11,744 nt of DNA. Origin: Clostridiales bacterium. GTDB lineage: Bacteria > Bacillota > Clostridia > UBA1381. The notes under the pieces were generated by a model, which saw nothing but the letters and a program-made list of their open reading frames with translations, had not been told where the DNA came from and did not search any database. Positions 6,802-11,744 of the stretch are shown here, piece after piece. Positions within the stretch are counted from its first letter, which is position 1. The number at the start of each line of letters is the position of its first letter. The position numbers and the translations under genes were made by a program. The stretch covers positions 1 through 11,744 of the forward strand of contig DMLG01000154.1 of the NCBI GenBank assembly GCA_003453455.1, in the 5' to 3' direction.

Positions 6802-7280
6802 ATTATACCAAATGAAATTAAAGACATTATAAGACCAGCCGTTAAAACACCCAAAAATATGGGAAGGATAGCGTAGCGAAATTTCATCCGCATTAAAACC
6901 GCCGCAAGAGAACCCGTCCATGCTCCTGTCCCCGGAAGCGGAATTGCAACGAAAAGAAAAAGCCCGAATTTTCCGTATTTTTTTATAATATCCGATTTAG
7001 AAGCAGCGCGGCTTTCAAGCCTTGTTACGATGCCCTTAAAAGGCGTTTTTTTTAGCCATTCAAAAATTTTTTCTATAAAAATTAAGATAAAAGGTATAGG
7101 AAGCATATTCCCTATGACAGCAATTACATAGGTGCTCAAAAATTCCATTTTCAAAAAACCTGCGGCTATAAGACTGCCTCGAAGTTCCAAAATCGGTATT
7201 ACCGAAATTATAAAAACAATTAGTTCTTTCGAGATTTTTCCTCGCAAAAATTCTACTATCGTTTCAACTATTCCGTTCAT
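6786..7280 (-). CDS. COG2426 small membrane protein ('small multidrug export' family)
   Basis: A 164-residue integral membrane protein with about four hydrophobic segments (near 20-42, 48-72, 104-130 and 137-160). The signatures are PILELRGSLIAAGFL (29-43), with Glu32 and Arg34 in the first membrane region, and IPLPGTGAWTGSLAA (113-127), the glycine/proline-rich loop of the COG2426/PF06695 family. The databases' multidrug-export label rests on thin evidence, and no substrate can be inferred. The gene is 11 bases after the methyltransferase gene; its SD AAGGAG overlaps that gene's stop region. It is the last gene of its operon, ending within a terminator hairpin. Family membership is confident; function is not. 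Confidence 0.88.
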   Translation of the reverse strand: MNGIVETIVEFLRGKISKELIVFIISVIPILELRGSLIAAGFLKMEFLSTYVIAVIGNMLPIPFILIFIEKIFEWLKKTPFKGIVTRLESRAASKSDIIKKYGKFGLFLFVAIPLPGTGAWTGSLAAVLMRMKFRYAILPIFLGVLTAGLIMSLISFGIIKQIV

Positions 7281-7291
7281 AGATAAACTCC

Positions 7292-8626
7292 TTAAAACCG
7301 TAAATTTTTCGGAAAATGATTTTTAAGTATTCCGTCAGCACCCTTGCCCCAACCAATGGGATAACCGCCAAAAGTAACCGCCGTCCAACCCCTAATCGCG
7401 TTTTTTTGTGTTTCACCGTGGAAAAATTTTGCCGCATCTTCTGTTTCTACCGTTTGCTTAAAATCCTCTTTTGAAAGCGCAAGACAAAGTGCGTGAGACG
7501 GCTCAAATCTGCCTTTTTTTACAGTGCCCAAAAATAAACCGGCAAGCGGAGTTTTAATTCCGTCTATATTTATTCCCTGTGGCAGCATATATACACGCTC
7601 CCCAAAGGAAATAATATTCCCTTCTAATACAGTTTTCAGATTTTCCTTTTCAAATTCCCGGTACAATTTAGCATAATCAGATGCTTTTTGCGGCATATAC
7701 ACATTTTCACCGTGACCTTTTTTATGTATCAGTGCAAGAAAATGTCCCTCACCCTTTGCAAGATGCGGAAAAATCCTTTTTGCACCCGATAGGTCAAATT
7801 CAGAATTTACCCACTCGCCGTTTGCATTAGAAAGTCCCCGAAGTTCAATCTTTTTCAGTTCAAGTCCGGGATATGTACTAAGCAGCCAGTCTATAACCCC
7901 TTCATTTTCACAGGGCGCAAAGGTGCAGGTCGAATAAACCATATCTCCGCCGCATTTTAGCATTCTTACGCTATCCGCAAGTATCTTTTTTTGGCGGATT
8001 GCGCACGAGTGCGTATGCTCAATGCTCCACTCAGTAATCGCCGCAGGATTTTTTTTAAACATACCCTCGCCTGAGCACGGTGCATCCACTATAATTTTAT
8101 CAAAAAACTCGGTGTATTTTTGAGCAAGATGAGAGGGAGATTCATTTGTTACAACGGCATTTTTAATGCCCATACGCATAATATTCTCAGCAAGTACTTT
8201 TGAGCGCTTTTCTATTATTTCATTTGCCACTAAAATACCTTTTCCACAAAGTTTTTCCGCTCCCTGCGTTGCTTTTCCGCCTGGGGAAGCACACAAATCC
8301 AGCACAAAATCACCAGGCTTTATGCCAAGTGCAGAAACTGCCGCCATAGCGGAAGGCTCTTGAAAATAAACAAGACCTGCCATATGATATGGGTGTTTGC
8401 CCGAAATAATTTCTTTATCCGCATAATACCCATTTTCGCACCATAAAACCGGTTCAAGTTCGCCGCATATTCCTTTCACGGCATCCAAAGAGCCTTGTTT
8501 TAAGGTATTTATGCGTATTCCTATTCTTTCAGGTGCAGAAAAGGCATCAAAAAAATCATTTGCAGCTTCTTTTAACATTTCCTGCATACGGAGCCTGAAT
8601 TCTATCGGCAAATCATTACTATTCAT
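7292..8626 (-). CDS. rsmF: RsmF/YebU-like rRNA (cytosine-C5) methyltransferase
   Basis: A SAM-dependent RNA m5C methyltransferase of the NOL1/NOP2/Sun (RsmB/RsmF) group. In 444 residues the order is: an N-terminal RNA-binding region with RIGIRINTLK (34-43), the SAM-binding loop VLDLCASPGGKAT (108-120), motif IV DAPCSGEGMF with Cys184 (181-190), motif VI YSTCTFAPCENEGV with the nucleophile Cys234 (231-244), and RIFPHLAKGEGHF (284-296). The C-terminal third (about 305-444) carries the PUA-like extension of RsmF, including GRFEPSHALCLAL (372-384) and GYPIGWGKGADG (421-432). E. coli RsmF methylates C1407 of 16S rRNA; clostridial members may differ in target position, so the symbol marks the family rather than a proven site. 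The ATG overlaps the preceding glycosyltransferase stop by 8 bases (ATGAATAG) and has no good SD, so its translation probably depends on coupling. Confidence 0.93.
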   Translation of the reverse strand: MNSNDLPIEFRLRMQEMLKEAANDFFDAFSAPERIGIRINTLKQGSLDAVKGICGELEPVLWCENGYYADKEIISGKHPYHMAGLVYFQEPSAMAAVSALGIKPGDFVLDLCASPGGKATQGAEKLCGKGILVANEIIEKRSKVLAENIMRMGIKNAVVTNESPSHLAQKYTEFFDKIIVDAPCSGEGMFKKNPAAITEWSIEHTHSCAIRQKKILADSVRMLKCGGDMVYSTCTFAPCENEGVIDWLLSTYPGLELKKIELRGLSNANGEWVNSEFDLSGAKRIFPHLAKGEGHFLALIHKKGHGENVYMPQKASDYAKLYREFEKENLKTVLEGNIISFGERVYMLPQGINIDGIKTPLAGLFLGTVKKGRFEPSHALCLALSKEDFKQTVETEDAAKFFHGETQKNAIRGWTAVTFGGYPIGWGKGADGILKNHFPKNLRF

Positions 8627-9734
8627 CTTTATTCACAAGCCTAATAACAAATTCGCACAAATCTTTTGTCGAATTGGGTTTTCCGAGGTGCGCCACACTG
8701 GTTTCAAGCATCTTTATGCGCCATGAATTATTTAAAATCAGAAAAAGTGCTTCCGAAAGGCTGAATGTCTTAGTTACCATTATTGCCGCTCCGTTATTCA
8801 CCAAAAATTCGGCATTTCTGTCCTCTTGCCCCCTTATCGGATTCATAATAATCGCAGGAACACGCTTTGCTAAAAACTCAGATGTTGTAAGTCCGCCCGG
8901 TTTTGTAATAATGCAATCAGACGCGTCCATAAGCGTATCAACATTATCGGCAAAACCATAAGTTATCACTTTTTTGTTCCAGCTATGCTCCGATATTTCT
9001 TTATACATTTTTTTATTCCGTCCGCATACGCAAATTATTTGAAAATCAAATTCCAACTTATCAATTTCTTCTATTTCTCTTAAAATATTTCCAAATCCCA
9101 TAGAACCCATCATAAGCAAAATTGTCGTTTTATCTTCTATTTTAAGCTCGCGCCTTGCCTCTTTTTTAGGTTTTCTCTGCGAAAATTTCTTTCTTATCGG
9201 AATGCCAAACGGAAGAATTTTTGACTCTACTATTCCCTTTTTTTTCATTTGGTTATTTAAAAGTGCGTCTGCTGTCACATAGTAATCAAGATTTGTACTT
9301 TCCCAAAACGGATGCACAGTAAAATCAGTAATTATGCCAATTAGCGGGCAAGACACTATTTTTTCCTCCCGAAGGTATGTCATAAGCATACACGCATACG
9401 AATGCGTACCTATTATGGCGTCGGGATTATATGCTTTTATGTAATCTCTCAGCTTATGTGACACGATTTTGGATAAAACGGAAACGAGCGAGCGTTTATC
9501 CCACTTTTCGTCGCGTTTATCCATCATATCATATGCTTTCCCATAAAGTTTAGGGATATATTTTGTTGAAAACAAATAACCATTATCAATAGAATCGGCA
9601 AGTGCCGGATTTATATATTCAAAAGTGTCAAGCATTTCGCACCTGACCCCGTATTCGCCGAATCGCTCAATAAGAGCATTGGCAGTAGAATGATGCCCAA
9701 ATCCTGCTTTTACCGAAATAATAAGTACTTTCAT
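8619..9734 (-). CDS. UgtP/MGDG-synthase-like glycolipid glycosyltransferase
   Basis: A 371-residue GT-B enzyme of the GT28 group. GFGHHSTANAL (11-21) is the acceptor-side loop of MGDG synthases and processive diacylglycerol glucosyltransferases. TDFTVHPFW (136-144) and FGIPIRKKF (176-184) are also typical. The C-terminal donor domain has MGSMGFGN (209-216) and TKPGGLTTSE (277-286), which binds the nucleotide-sugar, then NPIRGQEDRNAEFLVNNGAA (298-317). The likely role is moving a sugar from a UDP-sugar to diacylglycerol or another lipid at the inner membrane face. The start chosen is ATG at 9734, because the SD AAGGGG (9743-9748) lies 8 bases away. TTG at 9752 would put that SD inside the gene, and ATG at 9740 is only 2 bases from it. 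First gene of its operon; acceptor and sugar are unknown. Confidence 0.9.
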   Translation of the reverse strand: MKVLIISVKAGFGHHSTANALIERFGEYGVRCEMLDTFEYINPALADSIDNGYLFSTKYIPKLYGKAYDMMDKRDEKWDKRSLVSVLSKIVSHKLRDYIKAYNPDAIIGTHSYACMLMTYLREEKIVSCPLIGIITDFTVHPFWESTNLDYYVTADALLNNQMKKKGIVESKILPFGIPIRKKFSQRKPKKEARRELKIEDKTTILLMMGSMGFGNILREIEEIDKLEFDFQIICVCGRNKKMYKEISEHSWNKKVITYGFADNVDTLMDASDCIITKPGGLTTSEFLAKRVPAIIMNPIRGQEDRNAEFLVNNGAAIMVTKTFSLSEALFLILNNSWRIKMLETSVAHLGKPNSTKDLCEFVIRLVNKDE

Positions 9735-9746
9735 AACCATAACCCC

Positions 9747-9775
9747 TTGCAATATTTAAAGTATTATGCTATAAT
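9747..9775 (+). promoter_or_regulatory. Promoter of the plus-strand operon
   Basis: TTGCAA (9747-9752), a 17-base spacer and TATAAT (9770-9775) preceded by TGC, an extended -10. Transcription would start near 9782, giving a leader of almost 90 bases before the GTG at 9871. The -35 box overlaps the Shine-Dalgarno of the divergent glycosyltransferase gene by two bases, so the promoter lies within the opposite transcript's leader. Confidence 0.72.
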
Positions 9776-9778
9776 ACT
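9760..9778. promoter_or_regulatory. 19-base palindrome over a -10 box (candidate operator)
   Basis: AGTATTAT and ATAATACT form perfect 8-base arms around the centre GCT. The right arm covers most of the plus-strand -10 box (9770-9775). On the other strand the same bases lie in the 5' leader of the glycosyltransferase transcript. Such placement is typical for a repressor site, but the sequence is AT-rich and no regulator is encoded nearby, so binding is only inferred. Confidence 0.45.
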
Positions 9779-9811
9779 GACTATACTTAATTTTCCTGAT
9801 ATTACCTGATT

Positions 9812-9840
9812 ATTATAACACATAAGTTGCATAAGTTCAA
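9812..9840 (-). promoter_or_regulatory. Promoter of the glycosyltransferase-rsmF-COG2426 operon
   Basis: On the minus strand TTGAAC (9835-9840) is 17 bases from TATAAT (9812-9817). The predicted start is near 9805, giving a leader of about 70 bases. The -35 box and much of the spacer are identical to the rnf promoter at 6719-6747. Confidence 0.8.
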
Positions 9841-9849
9841 GAGCAACTT
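9821..9849. repeat. Direct repeats and stem-loop in the divergent control region
   Basis: CATAAGTT occurs twice, at 9821-9828 and 9830-9837, a 9-base period, within the spacer and -35 of the minus-strand promoter. Overlapping these, AAGTTGC (9824-9830) and GCAACTT (9843-9849) can pair as a 7-bp stem with a 12-base loop in the leader RNA of the plus-strand operon, ending 8 bases before the SD AAGGAG (9858-9863). A smaller hairpin, ACTTT-A-AAAGT, would compete for part of the right arm. Whether this is protein-binding DNA or an RNA structure cannot be decided from sequence. Confidence 0.4.
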
Positions 9850-9870
9850 TAAAAGTAAGGAGATTTTACT

Positions 9871-10392
9871 GTGACACTTTATATGGGTGAACGTCCGTTA
9901 TTTGATTATCTGCTGTCCTTAAATGTTCCCGTTTCCTTTTCAGGAAATCTTTCAGGATCTGATAGGATCATAATTTCAGAGTACTCCGATAACGCCGTAC
10001 GCATTATAAAAGAGGCACTTTTGATTAATATACCTGTACTTGGCATTCTGGACGGCACAAAAAGCATTATAAAAGCGTTTGATGCCAGATTTGAAGAAAT
10101 TGATTGTGCCGAAGGCAAGCAGGAATTTGCCGTAATTGATACTTCTGTCCCTATTTTCAAGGGGCTTGAAACAGTAATCAAAATTTGCCGCGGAAAGCCT
10201 TTTGGAATTTTAGAAACTGTTATGCCAAAAGAGTTAGACGCCATTTCCCGTTCAGAAAACGGAGATATTTTGGCAGTGTCCAACCTGATTGCACCCGGAA
10301 TGCACGGAAATATTTACGGTCTGAATTTTTATCTTGCATCAGAGCTTACTCCCGATGCAGGAAAGATTATTAAAAATTTTTTGAAAATTTAG
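9871..10392 (+). CDS. Class I glutamine amidotransferase-like protein lacking the catalytic triad
   Basis: A 173-residue soluble protein without signal or membrane segment. It follows the layout of triad-type (class I) glutamine amidotransferase domains such as the GuaA and TrpG glutaminase domains: strand DRIIISEYSD (31-40), then IPVLGILDGTKSIIKAF (54-70) where the family has IPVLGICLGHQ...AFG. Later come PIFKGLE (94-100), the pair SRSENGDILAVSN (126-138) resembling the ARSENG.I.A/G stretch of GuaA and TrpG, and IYGLNFYLASE (148-158) in place of YGVQFHPE, closing with AGKIIKNFL (163-171). The nucleophile cysteine is Leu60, the histidine of the elbow is Thr63, and the catalytic His and Glu are Tyr154 and Ala156. 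It therefore should not hydrolyse glutamine. The start is GTG with SD AAGGAG 8 bases upstream. It heads an operon with an ECF S component and hpt. The homology is inferred from motif order; the role (regulatory, scaffolding or ligand-binding) is unknown. Confidence 0.7.
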   Translation: MTLYMGERPLFDYLLSLNVPVSFSGNLSGSDRIIISEYSDNAVRIIKEALLINIPVLGILDGTKSIIKAFDARFEEIDCAEGKQEFAVIDTSVPIFKGLETVIKICRGKPFGILETVMPKELDAISRSENGDILAVSNLIAPGMHGNIYGLNFYLASELTPDAGKIIKNFLKI

Positions 10393-10404
10393 GGAGAGAT
10401 TAAA

Positions 10405-10929
10405 ATGAAAAACAAGACAAAAGAACTGGCACTTGCCTCAATACTTACAGCCCTTTCGGTGCTTATCACATATTCACCGCTTAAACTTGTACTTCCCTTT
10501 TTTACGCTTACGCTTGGTGCGCATGTTCCCACAATGCTCGCAATCTTTGTAGGTCCATGGGTAACCGTTATGACGATAATCGGCAGTTGTGTCGGTTTCT
10601 TCCTTACAATTCCTGCCCCAAATTCAATTATTGTTGTTGCAAGGGCAGCAACGCACATTATTTTTGCTATTGCAGGAATTTCTATGTTAAAGAAAAACTA
10701 CAACATTTTTGTTATTATAATTATAACTGCAATCCTCCATTCCTTAGCAGAAGGAATTGTCGTTTATATCCTAACACCGATAATTTTGGATAGTGCAACC
10801 GCTGCGCTTGCGGCAGGCGGCATTGCGGCAGGCGGCACAATCCTTCACCACGCAATCGACTCAGCGATTACAGCACCTATTTTAATCGCTCTTACAAAAG
10901 CAAAAATTGTAAAAAGGAGATATCAATAA
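10405..10929 (+). CDS. ECF transporter substrate-binding S component
   Basis: A 174-residue membrane protein with about six hydrophobic segments, the size of energy-coupling-factor S components, which bind a vitamin or nucleobase-like molecule and work with a shared EcfA/A'/T module. The N-terminus has the small-residue pattern LALASILTALSVL (8-20) expected to contact EcfT. LTLGAHVPTMLAIFVGPWV (35-53) and VVARAATHIIFAIAG (77-91) resemble the niacin-type (NiaX-like) S proteins. HHAIDSAITAPIL (148-160) closes it. The EcfA/T genes are not in the window, as is usual for group II systems. It starts 12 bases after the amidotransferase-like gene with SD GGGAGAG, and ends 1 base before hpt. The family is fairly clear; the substrate is open between niacin-like molecules (by resemblance) and purines (by neighbour). 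Confidence 0.82.
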   Translation: MKNKTKELALASILTALSVLITYSPLKLVLPFFTLTLGAHVPTMLAIFVGPWVTVMTIIGSCVGFFLTIPAPNSIIVVARAATHIIFAIAGISMLKKNYNIFVIIIITAILHSLAEGIVVYILTPIILDSATAALAAGGIAAGGTILHHAIDSAITAPILIALTKAKIVKRRYQ

Positions 10930-10930
10930 A

Positions 10931-11470
10931 ATGCATCAGGACCTTGAAAAAATTTTAGTGACTGAACAGGAAATTTCAAAGTTAGTTAAACGAATTGCCA
11001 ATGAAATAAATGCTGATTTAAAAGGTGAGCCACTCTTAGTTATTATTATCTTAAAGGGTTCAACACCGTTTGCCATGGATTTGATTAAGCATCTTGATAT
11101 GAATGTAGAAATTGACTTTATGCAGGTTTCAAGCTATGGAAAATCCACCTCATCAAGCGGATTTATTAACCTGAAAAAAGATATTGAGCAGGACATTACA
11201 GGCAAAAACATCTTAATTGTTGAAGATATTATAGACAGTGGAAACACGCTAAATAAGATTAAGACGCTTTTCCAGGACAGAAATGCAAAAAGTGTTCGTA
11301 TTTGCACGCTGCTTGATAAGCCTTCAAGAAGAGTTGTAGATGTAAAAGTGGATTATGTCGGCTCTGAAATCCCTGATGAATTTGTTGTTGGCTATGGACT
11401 TGACTATAATGAACAGTACAGAAATCTCCCATATATCGGAGTACTTAAAAGGTCTGTATATGAAAACTAA
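10931..11470 (+). CDS. hpt: Hypoxanthine(-guanine) phosphoribosyltransferase
   Basis: Hpt joins hypoxanthine or guanine to PRPP to give IMP or GMP, the trapping step of purine salvage in the cytoplasm. In 179 residues (normal for bacterial Hpt) the signatures are the pyrophosphate loop LKGSTPF (41-47), the flexible-loop start SSYGKST (67-73), and the PRPP motif LIVEDIIDSGNTL (95-107) with the acidic pair Glu98-Asp99 and the probable catalytic base Asp102. Lys130 in LLDKPSRR contacts the purine, and YGLDYNEQYRNLPYIG (155-170) completes the site. The ATG lies 1 base after the S-component stop, with an SD (AGGAG) 11 bases upstream. It is followed directly by a terminator, so it is the last gene. 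In many Firmicutes hpt lies beside tilS and ftsH; here it does not. Confidence 0.97.
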   Translation: MHQDLEKILVTEQEISKLVKRIANEINADLKGEPLLVIIILKGSTPFAMDLIKHLDMNVEIDFMQVSSYGKSTSSSGFINLKKDIEQDITGKNILIVEDIIDSGNTLNKIKTLFQDRNAKSVRICTLLDKPSRRVVDVKVDYVGSEIPDEFVVGYGLDYNEQYRNLPYIGVLKRSVYEN

Positions 11471-11500
11471 AAAAACAGGTGCGATTTGGCACCTGTTTTT
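11471..11500. terminator. Bidirectional rho-independent terminator
   Basis: AAAAACAGGTGC (11471-11482) pairs perfectly with GCACCTGTTTTT (11489-11500) around a 6-base loop GATTTG. The symmetric A and T tails make it work on both strands, ending hpt on the plus strand and livF on the minus strand. The livF stop codon (11499-11501) overlaps the base of the stem. Confidence 0.93.
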
Positions 11501-11744
11501 ATTCGCCTAAATAGGCTTTTTTTATTTCTTCATTATTCATAAGCTCTTTTGCATCACCTGAAAGCACAATTTTACCTGTTTCCAAGACATACGCTCTGTC
11601 AGATATTGAGAGAGCCTTTTTTGCATTCTGTTCAACAAGCAAAATAGTTGTCCCGTCCTCAGAAACTTCTTTTATAATACCAAAAATTTCAGAGACCAAA
11701 ATCGGCGAAAGTCCCATAGACGGCTCGTCCATAAGGATAATTTT
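11499..11744 (-). CDS. livF: Branched-chain amino acid ABC transporter ATPase LivF, C-terminal part
   Basis: The last 81 residues of an ABC ATPase; the 5' part lies beyond the right edge, so no start is visible. It opens in the Walker B/D-loop region (KIILMDEPSMGLSP), then LVSEIFGIIKEV, the H-loop-equivalent segment GTTILLVEQNAKKAL, and the C-terminal signature YVLETGKIVLSGDAKELM ending in AYLGE. VEQNA in place of the usual switch histidine, together with the AYLG ending, is characteristic of LivF-type ATPases of high-affinity branched-chain amino acid importers. Other liv genes would be expected upstream, past 11744. It converges with hpt on a shared terminator. Confidence 0.93.
   Translation of the reverse strand, partial: KIILMDEPSMGLSPILVSEIFGIIKEVSEDGTTILLVEQNAKKALSISDRAYVLETGKIVLSGDAKELMNNEEIKKAYLGE

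Noticed and set aside
9735..9752. Longer glycosyltransferase starts at TTG 9752 or ATG 9740
   Set aside because: The SD AAGGGG lies inside or only 2 bases from these starts, and family members begin at the MKVLIIS strand.
9828..9855. Alternative plus-strand promoter TTGCAT with a 17-base spacer and TAAAAG
   Set aside because: Both boxes are poor and the start would fall on the Shine-Dalgarno of the first gene. The promoter at 9747-9775 is much better.
9782..9870. Possible purine (guanine) riboswitch in the leader of the operon containing hpt
   Set aside because: I could not find the conserved core of that riboswitch or a three-way junction; only a short 7-bp stem is present.

Overview
The window is low-GC bacterial DNA with tightly packed genes, strong Shine-Dalgarno (SD) sites, several TTG/GTG starts and U-tract terminators. 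A clostridial six-gene Rnf cluster in the order C-D-G-E-A-B, an SLH-domain wall protein, an ECF-transporter S component and a UgtP-like glycosyltransferase together point to an anaerobic Gram-positive of the class Clostridia (inference from content; species not determinable). No rRNA, tRNA, CRISPR array, insertion sequence or phage gene was seen. No stretch over 300 bases lacks a gene; the longest gap is the 136-base divergent intergenic region at 9735-9870.

Layout. (1) Minus strand, 6747 down to 1: one long transcription unit driven by a good sigma-A-type promoter at 6719-6747. It reads rnfC, rnfD, rnfG, rnfE, rnfA, rnfB, then an exported SLH/glucosaminidase wall hydrolase, dtd (D-aminoacyl-tRNA deacylase) and the start of a GT-B glycosyltransferase that runs off the left edge. 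All junctions are overlaps or gaps of 1-19 bases, so the energy-conserving ferredoxin:NAD+ oxidoreductase appears co-transcribed with envelope and translation-quality genes. (2) Minus strand, 9840 down to 6770: a second operon with a UgtP/MGDG-synthase-like glycosyltransferase, an RsmF-like rRNA m5C methyltransferase and a COG2426 membrane protein. It ends in a terminator whose hairpin loop holds the last stop codon, 22 bases before the -35 box of the rnf promoter. (3) Plus strand, 9747 to 11500: a divergent three-gene operon made of a glutamine-amidotransferase-like protein that has lost its whole catalytic triad, an ECF S component and hypoxanthine phosphoribosyltransferase. It ends in a 12-bp bidirectional terminator. 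(4) Minus strand, 11744 down to 11499: the 3' end of livF (branched-chain amino acid ABC transporter ATPase), convergent with hpt and sharing that terminator.

How they work together. Rnf oxidises reduced ferredoxin with NAD+ and pumps Na+ or H+. The plus-strand operon looks like an import-and-trap module: the S component brings in a small molecule (a purine base is the tempting guess because of Hpt) and Hpt converts hypoxanthine/guanine to nucleotide. The dead amidotransferase homologue upstream is the most unusual protein here. The divergent intergenic region is dense in signals: two 17-bp-spacer promoters facing outward with predicted overlapping transcripts, a 19-base palindrome on one -10 box, and 9-base-spaced direct repeats in the other promoter's spacer. 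That second promoter resembles the rnf promoter well beyond the -35 and -10 boxes.
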